Positions 7,196 through 14,593 are shown, counted from the first letter of the stretch. The stretch is 15,380 nucleotides of DNA from Anaerosporobacter mobilis DSM 15930 (GCF_900142955.1 NZ_FRCP01000033.1:1-15380); one strand, 5' to 3'. The notes: generated by a model from the sequence alone, not told the origin. Translations and numbers: made by a program.

Positions 7196-7963
7196 ATGAG
7201 AAAATTAGCAAAATTTATGGCACTTATGCTAGTTGCTACAATGGCTTTAGCAGGTTGTTCTAAGAAAGATAATAGTGTAACAAAATCTTCAGGAGGTCAA
7301 TTAGATGCACCTCAAACTGGAGATACAGTAGCAGAAATAGTAGTCAAAGACTTTGGTTCTATCAAAGTTAAATTCTTTGCTGATAAGGCACCTAAAGCAG
7401 TAGAGAACTTTGTTACACATGCAAAAGATGGATATTATGATGGGGTAACATTTCACAGAATTATTAATGAATTCATGATTCAAGGTGGTGATCCTGACGG
7501 AACAGGAATGGGTGGCGAAAGTATCTGGGGAGAGAATTTTGAAGATGAATTCTCAGATGATTTACTTCCTTTAAGAGGAGCATTATGTATGGCTAATGCT
7601 GGTAGTAATACAAATGGAAGTCAGTTCTTTATTGTACAGGCAAATCCTTTTGTACAAGAAGAAGTTGAACAAGCATTAACGAATAATGGATACGAATTAG
7701 GAAAAACATACTTAGACTCCTATAAGACCTTTATGAAAGCAGCTTATAATATTGAAACGAGTGATGAACAAGCAAAGTTATATATGGAAAAAGGGGGAAC
7801 TCCTTGGCTGTTCAATGCACATACAGTATTTGGACAAATCTATGACGATGCAAGTTATGATGTGCTAGATGCAATAGCGAATGTTGAGAAGACTGACGAA
7901 CAAAATGGTATTCCAGCAGATAAAGTAATAATAGAAACCATTAAGATTTCAGACTATAAGTAA
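7196..7963 (+). CDS. Cyclophilin-type peptidyl-prolyl cis-trans isomerase, lipoprotein
   Basis: This 255-residue exported folding enzyme isomerises Xaa-Pro bonds in proteins on the outer face of the membrane. The signal peptide ends in LAGC (Cys21). The cyclophilin core starts near residue 45. FHRIINEFMIQGGD carries the catalytic Arg (Arg88), NGSQFFI follows at 140-146, and W204 to HTVFG match the conserved Trp and H-x-V-F-G segment. Between FFI (146) and W204 the usual short link is replaced by roughly 50 extra residues, so this is a cyclophilin with an insertion near the active-site rim. AGAAAGGGG lies before the ATG. It stands alone between its own promoter and a large hairpin. The call is firm; clients are unknown. 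Confidence 0.93.
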   Translation: MRKLAKFMALMLVATMALAGCSKKDNSVTKSSGGQLDAPQTGDTVAEIVVKDFGSIKVKFFADKAPKAVENFVTHAKDGYYDGVTFHRIINEFMIQGGDPDGTGMGGESIWGENFEDEFSDDLLPLRGALCMANAGSNTNGSQFFIVQANPFVQEEVEQALTNNGYELGKTYLDSYKTFMKAAYNIETSDEQAKLYMEKGGTPWLFNAHTVFGQIYDDASYDVLDAIANVEKTDEQNGIPADKVIIETIKISDYK

Positions 7964-7968
7964 CTTCA

Positions 7969-8100
7969 CATACTTTTCAGACCGAATGCTTCACACACCA
8001 TCAAAAACAATCTTCACGAATTATCTGTCTAGTTGTAGACAATTTGTTGAAGATTGTTTTTTTGATGGTACATTTCAAGGTATTCCGTCTGAAAAATATG
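7969..8100. terminator. 132-nt imperfect palindrome acting as bidirectional terminator (or small MITE)
   Basis: The outer arms CATACTTTTCAGAC (7969-7982) and GTCTGAAAAATATG (8087-8100) pair with one mismatch. The inner arms at 7997-8016 and 8048-8069 pair over 20 bp, apart from two extra Ts. The apex has a further TGTCT/AGACA stem (8026-8041). The inner A5 and T7 runs give terminator character. The size exceeds a usual terminator. Confidence 0.75.
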
Positions 8101-8219
8101 ATATAAATATTCAAATTATATTTTGCAACAGTCTCTTCTATCAATTATAATTAAATTAATCTAGTATTTCACATATTATACATAAAATATTGCTATTATA
8201 AGGTTAAGAGGGTAACAGA
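8101..8219 (+). promoter_or_regulatory. AT-rich promoter region of the two-component operon
   Basis: There is no clear-cut consensus pair. TTCACA (8168-8173) and TATTAT (8194-8199) are the best boxes, but their spacer is about 20 nt. The real promoter may be regulator-dependent. Confidence 0.3.
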
Positions 8220-8266
8220 AATGATTACTCGATATCGAATCATTCATTTGTTACAATAACAAATGA
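8220..8266 (+). promoter_or_regulatory. Two adjacent stem-loops upstream of the response regulator
   Basis: First: AATGATT (8220-8226), the central palindrome TCGATATCGA (8229-8238) and AATCATT (8238-8244). Second: TCATTTGTTA (8244-8253) pairs perfectly with TAACAAATGA (8257-8266) around CAA. The pair lies about 90 nt before the start codon. It may be an operator of the response regulator or an RNA structure in the leader. Confidence 0.6.
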
Positions 8267-8340
8267 AAAGAATGAATAAGTAATAAAGAATACATTAGAA
8301 AGGATATGTTCACAGAAGTGATTGAATTCTAGTGATACGT

Positions 8341-8346
8341 AAAGGG
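8341..8346 (+). promoter_or_regulatory. Ribosome binding site that sets the response-regulator start
   Basis: AAAGGG lies 8 nt before the ATG at 8355. It overlaps the in-frame GTG at 8346, which therefore cannot use it. Confidence 0.75.
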
Positions 8347-8354
8347 TGGTTTGT

Positions 8355-9029
8355 ATGGAAAATTTGAAAATACTTGTTGTTGATGATGAAAGCAGAATGA
8401 GAAAATTAGTTGGTGATTTCCTCACTAAAAAAGGCTATGAAGTTATAGAAGCAGAAAATGGAGAGCAAGCAGTTGATTTATTCTTTCAAAACAAAAATAT
8501 TGCGCTTATTATACTTGACGTTATGATGCCTAAGATGGACGGTTGGCAAGTATGTCGAGAGATTCGTCAATATTCTAAGGTACCTATTATTATGCTTACG
8601 GCTAAGAGTGATGAAAAGGATGAGTTACTTGGTTTTGAATTAGGAGTGGATGAATATATCTCTAAGCCATTTAGCCCAAAGATACTTGTGGCAAGAGTAG
8701 AAGCTATATTAAGACGTGCGAATGTAGTAGAAGATGTTTTATCTGTTGGGGGGATTTCCCTTGACTTAGAAGCCCATCAGGTTAAGATAGATGGGGAGTC
8801 AGTTGAATTAAGTTACAAAGAGTTTGAACTCTTAACGTACTTTGTTAAAAACAAGGGAGTTGCACTATCAAGAGAAAAGATCCTTAACAATGTATGGAAC
8901 TATGACTATTTTGGTGATGCAAGAACAATTGATACCCATGTGAAGAAGTTAAGAAGTAAACTAGGAGATAAGGGGGACTACATCAAGACTATCTGGGGTA
9001 TGGGTTATAAATTAGAGGTGAGTGAATGA
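8355..9029 (+). CDS. OmpR/PhoB-family response regulator
   Basis: This 224-residue cytoplasmic transcription regulator is activated by phosphotransfer from the kinase encoded next. The receiver domain (residues 4-115) has the acidic pair Asp10-Asp11, the phosphoacceptor Asp55 in LIILDVMMPKMDG, Thr82 and Lys104 (KPF). The C-terminal winged helix (about 125-222) has the typical L-S-Y-K-E-F-E-L-L start, then R-T-I-D-T-H-V-K-K-L-R-S-K-L and the G-M-G-Y-K-L ending. The gene is the first of a two-gene operon; its stop TGA overlaps the start ATG of the kinase (ATGA). The two stem-loops upstream may be its own binding sites. Target genes cannot be read from the sequence. Confidence 0.95.
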   Translation: MENLKILVVDDESRMRKLVGDFLTKKGYEVIEAENGEQAVDLFFQNKNIALIILDVMMPKMDGWQVCREIRQYSKVPIIMLTAKSDEKDELLGFELGVDEYISKPFSPKILVARVEAILRRANVVEDVLSVGGISLDLEAHQVKIDGESVELSYKEFELLTYFVKNKGVALSREKILNNVWNYDYFGDARTIDTHVKKLRSKLGDKGDYIKTIWGMGYKLEVSE

Positions 9030-10588
9030 GACATTCAATAAAGTTCAAGATTACAGGGCTTATCACCATCCTAGTCATTGGGGTTGTCCTACTTTGCTGG
9101 GGAATGAATAGAGGATTCTTGGCAGATTATTATCAATATAGTAAAGTTAAGAAATTAGAAGATACGTATAATAAGGTTCAAATGATATATAAAACCGTAG
9201 AAGAGAAAACTAGTGAAGATATTGATGATACTGAGGTTTTGGATACAAAAAATCTATCGTTAGAGAGATTAGGGACAAATAATAATATTAATATCTATGT
9301 GTTTAGTAATGATATTATGTATTCGGTAAATATCTTCGGACAAACAATGGTAAATCTCCCGACAGATTATCCAGTGAGTCAAAGCATCATTGAACAACAA
9401 CAGGAACAGTTAAGAAATCGTGTACAGATCTACCTATTTGGACAAAATACAAAAGGTAATGTAATGAGAAAGCTGTTAAGAACCAAAAATTATGGAATAT
9501 ATAAGGTATATGATGAAAGAATGGAATCGTACTACATTGAATTGTTTGGTTCCTTAGATAATGGATATTATGTATATCTACGTTCTAACTTTGAGAGTAT
9601 ACAGGAGAGTGTTCTTATAGCAAACAAATTCCTTGCATATGTGGGTGTGGTAGGTGCACTTTTAGGAGTATTCATTACGCTGTTTGTAAGTAATTCTATC
9701 ACTAAACCGATTCATCAATTATCGGGTATAGCTAAGAAGATGGCAAACCTAGATTTTGATGTGAAGTACCCGGTTTCAACAAAAGACGAGATTGGAGAGC
9801 TAGGTACAAGCATTAACACGTTGTCGGAAAAGTTAGAAGAGACGATTTCTGAATTAAAGAGTGCTAACAATGAGTTAAAGTCAGATATTCAAAACAAGAT
9901 TCAAATCGATGAGATGAGAAAGGAATTCTTATCAAATGTTACCCATGAACTAAAAACACCAATTGCTTTAATTCAAGGGTATGCAGAAGGTTTACTAGAT
10001 AACATAAATGATGATGAAGAGAGCCGCAACTTCTACTGTGAAGTTATCATTGATGAAGCCTCTAAGATGAATGAGATGGTTAAGCGTCTACTTAATCTAA
10101 ATCAAATAGAATTTGGTAATAACCAAGCGAATATTGAACGTTTTGATATAGTAGCTCTGATTAATGGTGTTATTAATTCAACGAATATCCTAGCGCAGAA
10201 GAAGGAAGCCAAAGTATTATTCAAGGAAACAGAACCAGTTGTTGTATGGGCTGATGAGTATATGATTGAAGAAGTAATTACGAATTATGTAAGTAATGCA
10301 TTGAATCATCTTGCTTATGATAAGATAATTGACATTAGGTTGCAGCAAAAACAGGATTGCATTCGAGTATCTGTATTCAATACAGGCGATCCTATACCAG
10401 AAGAAGATATCGATAAGATATGGATTAAATTCTACAAGGTTGATAAGGCTAGAACAAGAGAGTATGGTGGAAATGGCATCGGCTTATCTATTGTAAAAGC
10501 TATTATGGCATCACACAATAAAGAATGTGGTGTAATTAATCATGAAAATGGAGTAGAGTTCTGGTTTGAATTAGATACGAATATATAA
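9026..10588 (+). CDS. Membrane sensor histidine kinase
   Basis: This 520-residue partner of the upstream response regulator has one membrane helix at about 9-27, an extracellular sensor region of about 170 residues, and a second helix at about 199-221. A HAMP linker follows to about 275, then a HisKA dimerisation domain with the phosphorylated His307 in SNVTHELKTPIA, and an ATPase domain. The N box reads VSNALNH (Asn424), the G1 region is the variant FNTGDPIPEEDI rather than DNGxGI, and G2 is GGNGIGLSIVKAI. This variant G1 is common in VanS-like clostridial kinases. The extracellular domain is not one I recognise, so the signal is unknown. The gene overlaps the regulator by 4 nt, implying coupled translation. 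Confidence 0.94.
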   Translation: MRHSIKFKITGLITILVIGVVLLCWGMNRGFLADYYQYSKVKKLEDTYNKVQMIYKTVEEKTSEDIDDTEVLDTKNLSLERLGTNNNINIYVFSNDIMYSVNIFGQTMVNLPTDYPVSQSIIEQQQEQLRNRVQIYLFGQNTKGNVMRKLLRTKNYGIYKVYDERMESYYIELFGSLDNGYYVYLRSNFESIQESVLIANKFLAYVGVVGALLGVFITLFVSNSITKPIHQLSGIAKKMANLDFDVKYPVSTKDEIGELGTSINTLSEKLEETISELKSANNELKSDIQNKIQIDEMRKEFLSNVTHELKTPIALIQGYAEGLLDNINDDEESRNFYCEVIIDEASKMNEMVKRLLNLNQIEFGNNQANIERFDIVALINGVINSTNILAQKKEAKVLFKETEPVVVWADEYMIEEVITNYVSNALNHLAYDKIIDIRLQQKQDCIRVSVFNTGDPIPEEDIDKIWIKFYKVDKARTREYGGNGIGLSIVKAIMASHNKECGVINHENGVEFWFELDTNI

Positions 10589-10609
10589 AAAGAACAATAG
10601 TATATTAAA

Positions 10610-10701
10610 CATTAAAAACAATCTAAGTTCCTTATGTATTAAATAATTATGATATAAAATCAATAATTGATACATGAGGAATCATAAGATTGTTTTTTAT
10701 G
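10610..10701. terminator. Long hairpin terminator of the two-component operon
   Basis: CATTAAAAACAATCT (10610-10624) pairs with AGATTGTTTTTTATG (10687-10701). Imperfect pairing continues inward (TTCCTTATGTAT with ATACATGAGGAA). A and T runs on the outer arms allow use from both sides. The AACAATCT core is shared with the palindrome at 7969-8100. Confidence 0.8.
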
Positions 10702-10731
10702 TACAAAAGAAAAAATAGGTAAAACAATGCA

Positions 10732-10760
10732 TTGAAATTTCTCTTATAACTTGTTAATAT
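10732..10760 (+). promoter_or_regulatory. Promoter of the lipoprotein and PH-domain gene pair
   Basis: TTGAAA (10732-10737), a 17-nt spacer and TAATAT (10755-10760). The leader to the first start is about 130 nt. Confidence 0.7.
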
Positions 10761-10883
10761 AGTAGTGTTATAGTGTAAGGGTATTGTGACTGTTTATTTG
10801 ACTTGCTTTTTCTTGGAGTGTATGAGTAGTAACAAGATAATTACGAAGATTAAATGAAATATGCAATTACAATAGATAGAGAT

Positions 10884-10889
10884 GGAGGA
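10884..10889 (+). promoter_or_regulatory. Ribosome binding site that sets the lipoprotein start
   Basis: GGAGGA lies 6 nt before the ATG at 10896. The in-frame ATG at 10854 has no binding site and would spoil the signal peptide. Confidence 0.85.
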
Positions 10890-10895
10890 GACGCA

Positions 10896-11633
10896 ATGAA
10901 AAAGAAAATCTGTTTGCTTGCAATTATGTCGGTATCAATTATGCTCTTATCAGCGTGTTCAAGTACTAAAACATTAAAAGAGGAAGATAATGCAATAATT
11001 GCGCAATACATAGCAGGAAGCGTATTAAAATTTGACACGTATTACACGGATGGATTGGTGTATGCTTATCAAAGACCATCTGCTGACGGGACGGCAGCAG
11101 TGGATACGGTACAAACTGTTAAACTAAGTGATAAAGTAGATTACACCAATAAGGTAATCAATGCAGAAGATACTACAAAGGTAGAGAATTCTAATTCAAA
11201 CGAAGAGGTTAAGGAAACATATAGCAAGTTATCAGATATCTATAAGAATAAGAATTTAAGAGTAGATTACAAAAAGTATACAACGACAACTAGCTATACA
11301 GGAGATTATAGTGAGCAGGCTTTTAATGTCGAAGCCAAACCAGGAAATCAATTAGTAATATTAGAATTCAAAATGAAAAATAGTAGCAAAAATAAGCAAA
11401 CAATTAACCTAATTCGATCTGGGATAACTTATGAATTAAACGTTGATGAAGAAGTATATTATCCGATTTTATCAATAGTTTCAAATGATATTCAGCAGTT
11501 TAACTCAACGATTGCAGCTGGTAAATCAAAGAATACAGTATTGATTTTCGAAGTACCAAAAGAATCAAAAATGAATAATGCAACGCTAACCGTAACTAAC
11601 GTTGACAAAGTTAGCCTAGTTACAGTAAAATAA
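10896..11633 (+). CDS. Lipoprotein of unknown function
   Basis: This 245-residue protein is exported and lipidated: KKK, a hydrophobic core and LLSAC with Cys21. The stretch to about residue 130 is polar, with a Thr/Asn/Glu-rich middle. The C-terminal half (about 145-245) alternates beta-strand-like segments (VILEFKMKN, ITYELNVDEEVYY, AGKSKNTVLIFEVP, NATLTVTN). This resembles the immunoglobulin-like fold of DUF4352-type surface proteins, where an added-in-late-strand 'fold-loosening' role is not known. I do not recognise a specific family, and DUF4352 is only a suggestion. It is followed 63 nt downstream by a PH-domain-like gene and probably cotranscribed with it, since no terminator intervenes. 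Confidence 0.8.
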   Translation: MKKKICLLAIMSVSIMLLSACSSTKTLKEEDNAIIAQYIAGSVLKFDTYYTDGLVYAYQRPSADGTAAVDTVQTVKLSDKVDYTNKVINAEDTTKVENSNSNEEVKETYSKLSDIYKNKNLRVDYKKYTTTTSYTGDYSEQAFNVEAKPGNQLVILEFKMKNSSKNKQTINLIRSGITYELNVDEEVYYPILSIVSNDIQQFNSTIAAGKSKNTVLIFEVPKESKMNNATLTVTNVDKVSLVTVK

Positions 11634-11696
11634 AGAAATTGATATTAGGGGAAGTAGTTAATAACGGAATATGTTATATCAAAGGAGTAAAGTAAA

Positions 11697-12071
11697 ATGG
11701 GTTTTATTGAGAAGAAGAGAACAAAATTTTTAGCCTTACCGATATGTTTTACAACATATACAATTACAGATGAAAAAGTTACAATAAAAAGCGGATTTTT
11801 AAGTATTACCGAAGATGATGCGTATATGTATAAGATTCAAGATGTACGTTTGAAAAAAAGTTTTATGGAAAGAATTTTTAAAATCGGTACAGTAATCTGT
11901 TATACAGGAGATACTACGCATCCTGAGCTCGAGCTTGTTCATATTAAAAAAGCAGCAGAGATTAAAGATTATATTATGGCAGCATCTGAAGAAGCAAGAC
12001 GTAAGAGAAGAACAATGCATACTCTAGATATAGATGTTGCTGAATTAGATGAAGAGCAAAATAATGAATAA
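11697..12071 (+). CDS. Small bacterial PH-domain (bPH2/YdbS-like) protein
   Basis: This 124-residue protein has the pattern T-x-Y-x-I-T-D-E-K-V-x-I-K-S-G-F-L, then the strand Y-K-I-Q-D-V-R-L-K-K-S-F-M-E-R-I-F-K-I-G-T-V. This is the usual core of bacterial PH-like (DUF304) domains, which in other proteins sit next to membrane helices. Here no membrane segment is evident. The C-terminus is a charged helix (EEARRKRRTM) with an acidic tail. A single domain without the common membrane hairpins makes it a likely soluble or peripheral adaptor. AAAGGAG lies about 10 nt before the ATG. It ends the two-gene unit that begins with the lipoprotein. The function is unknown. Confidence 0.75.
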   Translation: MGFIEKKRTKFLALPICFTTYTITDEKVTIKSGFLSITEDDAYMYKIQDVRLKKSFMERIFKIGTVICYTGDTTHPELELVHIKKAAEIKDYIMAASEEARRKRRTMHTLDIDVAELDEEQNNE

Positions 12072-12092
12072 TAAGAGAAATAGAAGTAAATA

Positions 12093-12161
12093 AAAATCTA
12101 TCTTGATTAATATAGCGCTTTAGAAGCAATTACACTATACTAATTAAGATAGATTTTTTTT
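12093..12161. terminator. Terminator after the PH-domain gene
   Basis: The 23-nt arms at 12093-12115 and 12135-12157 pair with one G-T and one mismatch. Eight Ts follow (12154-12161), and an A run opposite makes it bidirectional. Confidence 0.9.
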
Positions 12162-12217
12162 GACCTTTGATATTAATAAAGTGGATAAAATTACACATAT
12201 CATTGATACAAGAACAA

Positions 12218-12231
12218 ATAAAACGCTTACT
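12218..12231. promoter_or_regulatory. cre-like catabolite site upstream of the oxidoreductase
   Basis: ATAAAACGCTTACT differs from TGAAAACGCTTACA, a strong CcpA-site form, at three end positions. It lies directly before a -10 box, where binding would repress. An AraC-type half-site is the alternative reading. Confidence 0.5.
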
Positions 12232-12239
12232 TATCACAG

Positions 12240-12245
12240 TATAAT
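12240..12245 (+). promoter_or_regulatory. -10 box of the oxidoreductase promoter
   Basis: TATAAT is consensus, but no recognisable -35 lies 16-18 nt upstream. This suggests an activator-dependent promoter; the neighbouring AraC-family protein is the natural candidate. Confidence 0.55.
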
Positions 12246-12299
12246 GATGCTATCTCATGTAGAGGCAACATATAGTATGAAAACAAGGAGGATAACATA

Positions 12300-13595
12300 A
12301 TGTCGAAAAAGATAACGGTAGCAATTGCAGGGTTAGGAAACCGTGGTAAAGATGCGTATGCTACTAAACAAAAGTTGTTTACTGATATGATGGAAATAGT
12401 AGCAATCGCGGATATAGATCCAAGTAAAGTAGAAGAAGTAGCAAAGGAATATCATATAAAACCGGAATGTTGTTTTACCAGTGCAGAAGAGATGATGGAG
12501 CAAGAACAATTAGCAGATGCACTGTTTTTATGTACCCAAGATCGTCAACATGTCAGACATGCAATTCCTGCGTTACATAAAGGATATGATATTTTATTAG
12601 AGAAGCCTGTTTCACCAGATCTAGAGGAATGTAGGGAGATAATTAAAGTTGCAGAGGAGTGCAAACGTAAAGTAGTTGTATGCCATGTGCTACGATATAC
12701 ACCTTATTATATGAAACTTAAGGAGATATTAGATTCTAAAGTAATAGGTGAAATTGTGTCTGTTCAAGCGAGTGAGAGTGTTGGATACTATCACCAGGCA
12801 CATAGCTTTGTAAGAGGTAACTGGAGAAATTCAGAGGAGACAAGTCCTATGATTCTTCAAAAATGCTGTCATGATATGGATATTCTATTATGGCTGACCG
12901 GGAAAGGTTGCAAGTCCATTTCCTCATATGGTAGTTTGAATTATTTTAAAAAGGAAAATGCACCAGAAGGTGCAACCCTTCGTTGTCTTGAGGGGTGCAA
13001 GGTAAAGGATTGTTGCCCATATGATGCAGAAAAAATCTATATAACAGAAAATCCGTTTGGAGTTGCGAGGGGAAATACTCGGTGGCCAAATAATGTTTTG
13101 GATCTTCATCCATCAGTAGAAACAATAACAGAAGCGTTAAAAAAAGGACCATATGGAAGGTGTGTCTTCCATTGCGATAACAATGTTGTGGATCATCAGG
13201 TTATTAATTTATTAATGGAGGATAACACAACAGTGAGTTTCACAATGTGTGCGTTTACGAAAGATAATGTAAGAGATATTAAAATCATGGGTACGATGGG
13301 CGAAATCGTAGGGAATATGGAAAGCAATTTGATTCGGATCATGCCATTTGGTAAGGAAACTATGACGATTGATGTAAGAAATAATGTGAATCCATTGTCT
13401 GGACATGGTGGGGGTGATGAAGGAATTATCAAAGAATTTCTAGAGCTTTTAATTGAGAACAGAGAGCAGAATGCAAATGGCTCTATTACAACATTGGAAA
13501 AGTCTGTAGAGAGCCATTATATTGCTTTGGGGGCAGAACGTTCCAGATTAGAAGGAGGTCGCCCTGTTACTGTAGAAGAAATGCGTGGAGTTTAA
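12300..13595 (+). CDS. Gfo/Idh/MocA-family NAD(P)-dependent oxidoreductase
   Basis: This 431-residue cytoplasmic dehydrogenase probably acts on a sugar, sugar acid or inositol-like substrate. The N-terminal Rossmann fold starts VAIAGLGNRG. The family signature EKPVS (Glu101-Lys102-Pro103, with the catalytic Lys) and the CCHDMDIL segment (His191, Asp194) are present. The gene is longer than the usual 330-390 residues, mainly from a segment at about 215-280 that contains four cysteines (229, 233, 238, 239). AAGGAGG lies 8 nt before the ATG. It faces an AraC-family regulator on the other strand, and the stop codons overlap by 4 nt. A cre-like site precedes it. The exact substrate cannot be told. 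Confidence 0.93.
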   Translation: MSKKITVAIAGLGNRGKDAYATKQKLFTDMMEIVAIADIDPSKVEEVAKEYHIKPECCFTSAEEMMEQEQLADALFLCTQDRQHVRHAIPALHKGYDILLEKPVSPDLEECREIIKVAEECKRKVVVCHVLRYTPYYMKLKEILDSKVIGEIVSVQASESVGYYHQAHSFVRGNWRNSEETSPMILQKCCHDMDILLWLTGKGCKSISSYGSLNYFKKENAPEGATLRCLEGCKVKDCCPYDAEKIYITENPFGVARGNTRWPNNVLDLHPSVETITEALKKGPYGRCVFHCDNNVVDHQVINLLMEDNTTVSFTMCAFTKDNVRDIKIMGTMGEIVGNMESNLIRIMPFGKETMTIDVRNNVNPLSGHGGGDEGIIKEFLELLIENREQNANGSITTLEKSVESHYIALGAERSRLEGGRPVTVEEMRGV

Positions 13596-14485
13596 AAACT
13601 TTTAATGGAGAGGGCATATTCTGTTGGGGTCATATGGTTAATCATTTTGAATTTCTTAGAAAAATAGTGAATGCTTTCAAATCCAAGTAGACAGGATATT
13701 TCCGTAAAGTTCATACTTTCATTGCGGATATATTCCTTGGCCATTTCCATCTTCATACGGTTGAAATGTTCTATTACACCATGACCAAATTCTTTAAAAA
13801 ATACATCTTGCAACTTTGATTTACCGACCATGGTATGTTGACAAATATCTTTAACCGTTAATTTATTATTGATATTTTGTTCCATATAGTTTAATACAGA
13901 GCAAAGAATAATGTTTCTATTGTTCTTTTGTTTGATGGAGACATCTCTATCACTTTTCGTGTAGGAGGTGTCTCTTCTATGTAAATCAATTAGTAATCGT
14001 TCTAGGTTCTGTTTAATAATTTGAAAAGAACCAAACGGAGCATGGGGGTTTTTAATCATTTTTTCAATGCTAGGAATATTAATGGCGCTCAGATATGCGT
14101 CTTTACTCTCAGCGATGATTTGGGCGATTAGCTTCTTTTCATCTTCATTTAGTGTATATTGTTTATGCTCAAAAAACTTCATAGAATCCGACTTGGATGT
14201 GAAAGACATAGCAACTAAATTGGGTGCTTTATTCCCAAGTGCACGAATTGAATGGAATTCCATTGGTTTATGAAAAATAAGCATCCCGCTTTCCATAGTA
14301 AAGGTTCCGTTGTCAGTTGTAACCTCAACGGTACCTTTATCTACATAAAGAAATTCCCAAAAATCGTGCCGCTCTCCAAGAAATTCAAATCCTATTCTAT
14401 ATTCAAAATAATGAATGGTAATAACAGAATTAATTACAATTTCACATTGCAGAGAAGTCGGTTTATAACCAGAGTTACCAGACAT
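13592..14485 (-). CDS. AraC-family transcriptional regulator with cupin sensor domain
   Basis: This 297-residue regulator has an N-terminal cupin-like sugar-sensing domain at about residues 15-110 (HDFWEFLYVDKGTVEV, then the MLIFHKPMEFHSI segment). It ends in two helix-turn-helix units in the last 100 residues (NKLTVKDICQHTMVGKSKLQ and NFTEISCLLGFESIHYFSKKFK, then MTPTEY). The second is the conserved AraC signature. The start at 14485 has AAAGGTGG 5 nt upstream; the longer frame would begin with TTG at 14515 and has no binding site. It is transcribed toward the oxidoreductase and likely controls it. Direct repeats at 14561-14593 lie upstream of its own start. Confidence 0.94.
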   Translation of the reverse strand: MSGNSGYKPTSLQCEIVINSVITIHYFEYRIGFEFLGERHDFWEFLYVDKGTVEVTTDNGTFTMESGMLIFHKPMEFHSIRALGNKAPNLVAMSFTSKSDSMKFFEHKQYTLNEDEKKLIAQIIAESKDAYLSAINIPSIEKMIKNPHAPFGSFQIIKQNLERLLIDLHRRDTSYTKSDRDVSIKQKNNRNIILCSVLNYMEQNINNKLTVKDICQHTMVGKSKLQDVFFKEFGHGVIEHFNRMKMEMAKEYIRNESMNFTEISCLLGFESIHYFSKKFKMINHMTPTEYALSIKSF

Positions 14486-14490
14486 ATTGA

Positions 14491-14500
14491 CCACCTTTCT
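14491..14500 (-). promoter_or_regulatory. Ribosome binding site that sets the AraC-regulator start
   Basis: On the minus strand AGAAAGGTGG ends 5 nt before the ATG at 14485. Confidence 0.8.
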
Positions 14501-14542
14501 AGTAAGTAATGACAAGTAAATAAAAAACTAGCCAGTTATATA

Positions 14543-14593
14543 AGTAATTGTGATGTGAATTACTGGATAATAAAATAGATATACTGGACAATA
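14543..14593. promoter_or_regulatory. Candidate operator: 21-nt direct repeats and an inverted repeat
   Basis: TACTGGATAATA (14561-14572) and TACTGGACAATA (14582-14593) differ at one of 12 bases and start 21 nt apart, two helical turns. This is the classic spacing of AraC half-sites. AGTAATT (14543-14549) and AATTACT (14558-14564) form an inverted repeat beside them. Confidence 0.45.

Noticed and set aside
10850..11038. Minus-strand frame across the lipoprotein start
   Set aside because: Overlaps the signal-peptide region of a gene with clear ribosome binding site; no features of its own.
12924..13432. Four minus-strand frames inside the oxidoreductase
   Set aside because: They overlap conserved coding sequence of the dehydrogenase and have no binding sites or motifs.
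14067..14509. Two plus-strand frames opposite the AraC-family gene
   Set aside because: Shadows of the regulator; no ribosome binding site and improbable composition.
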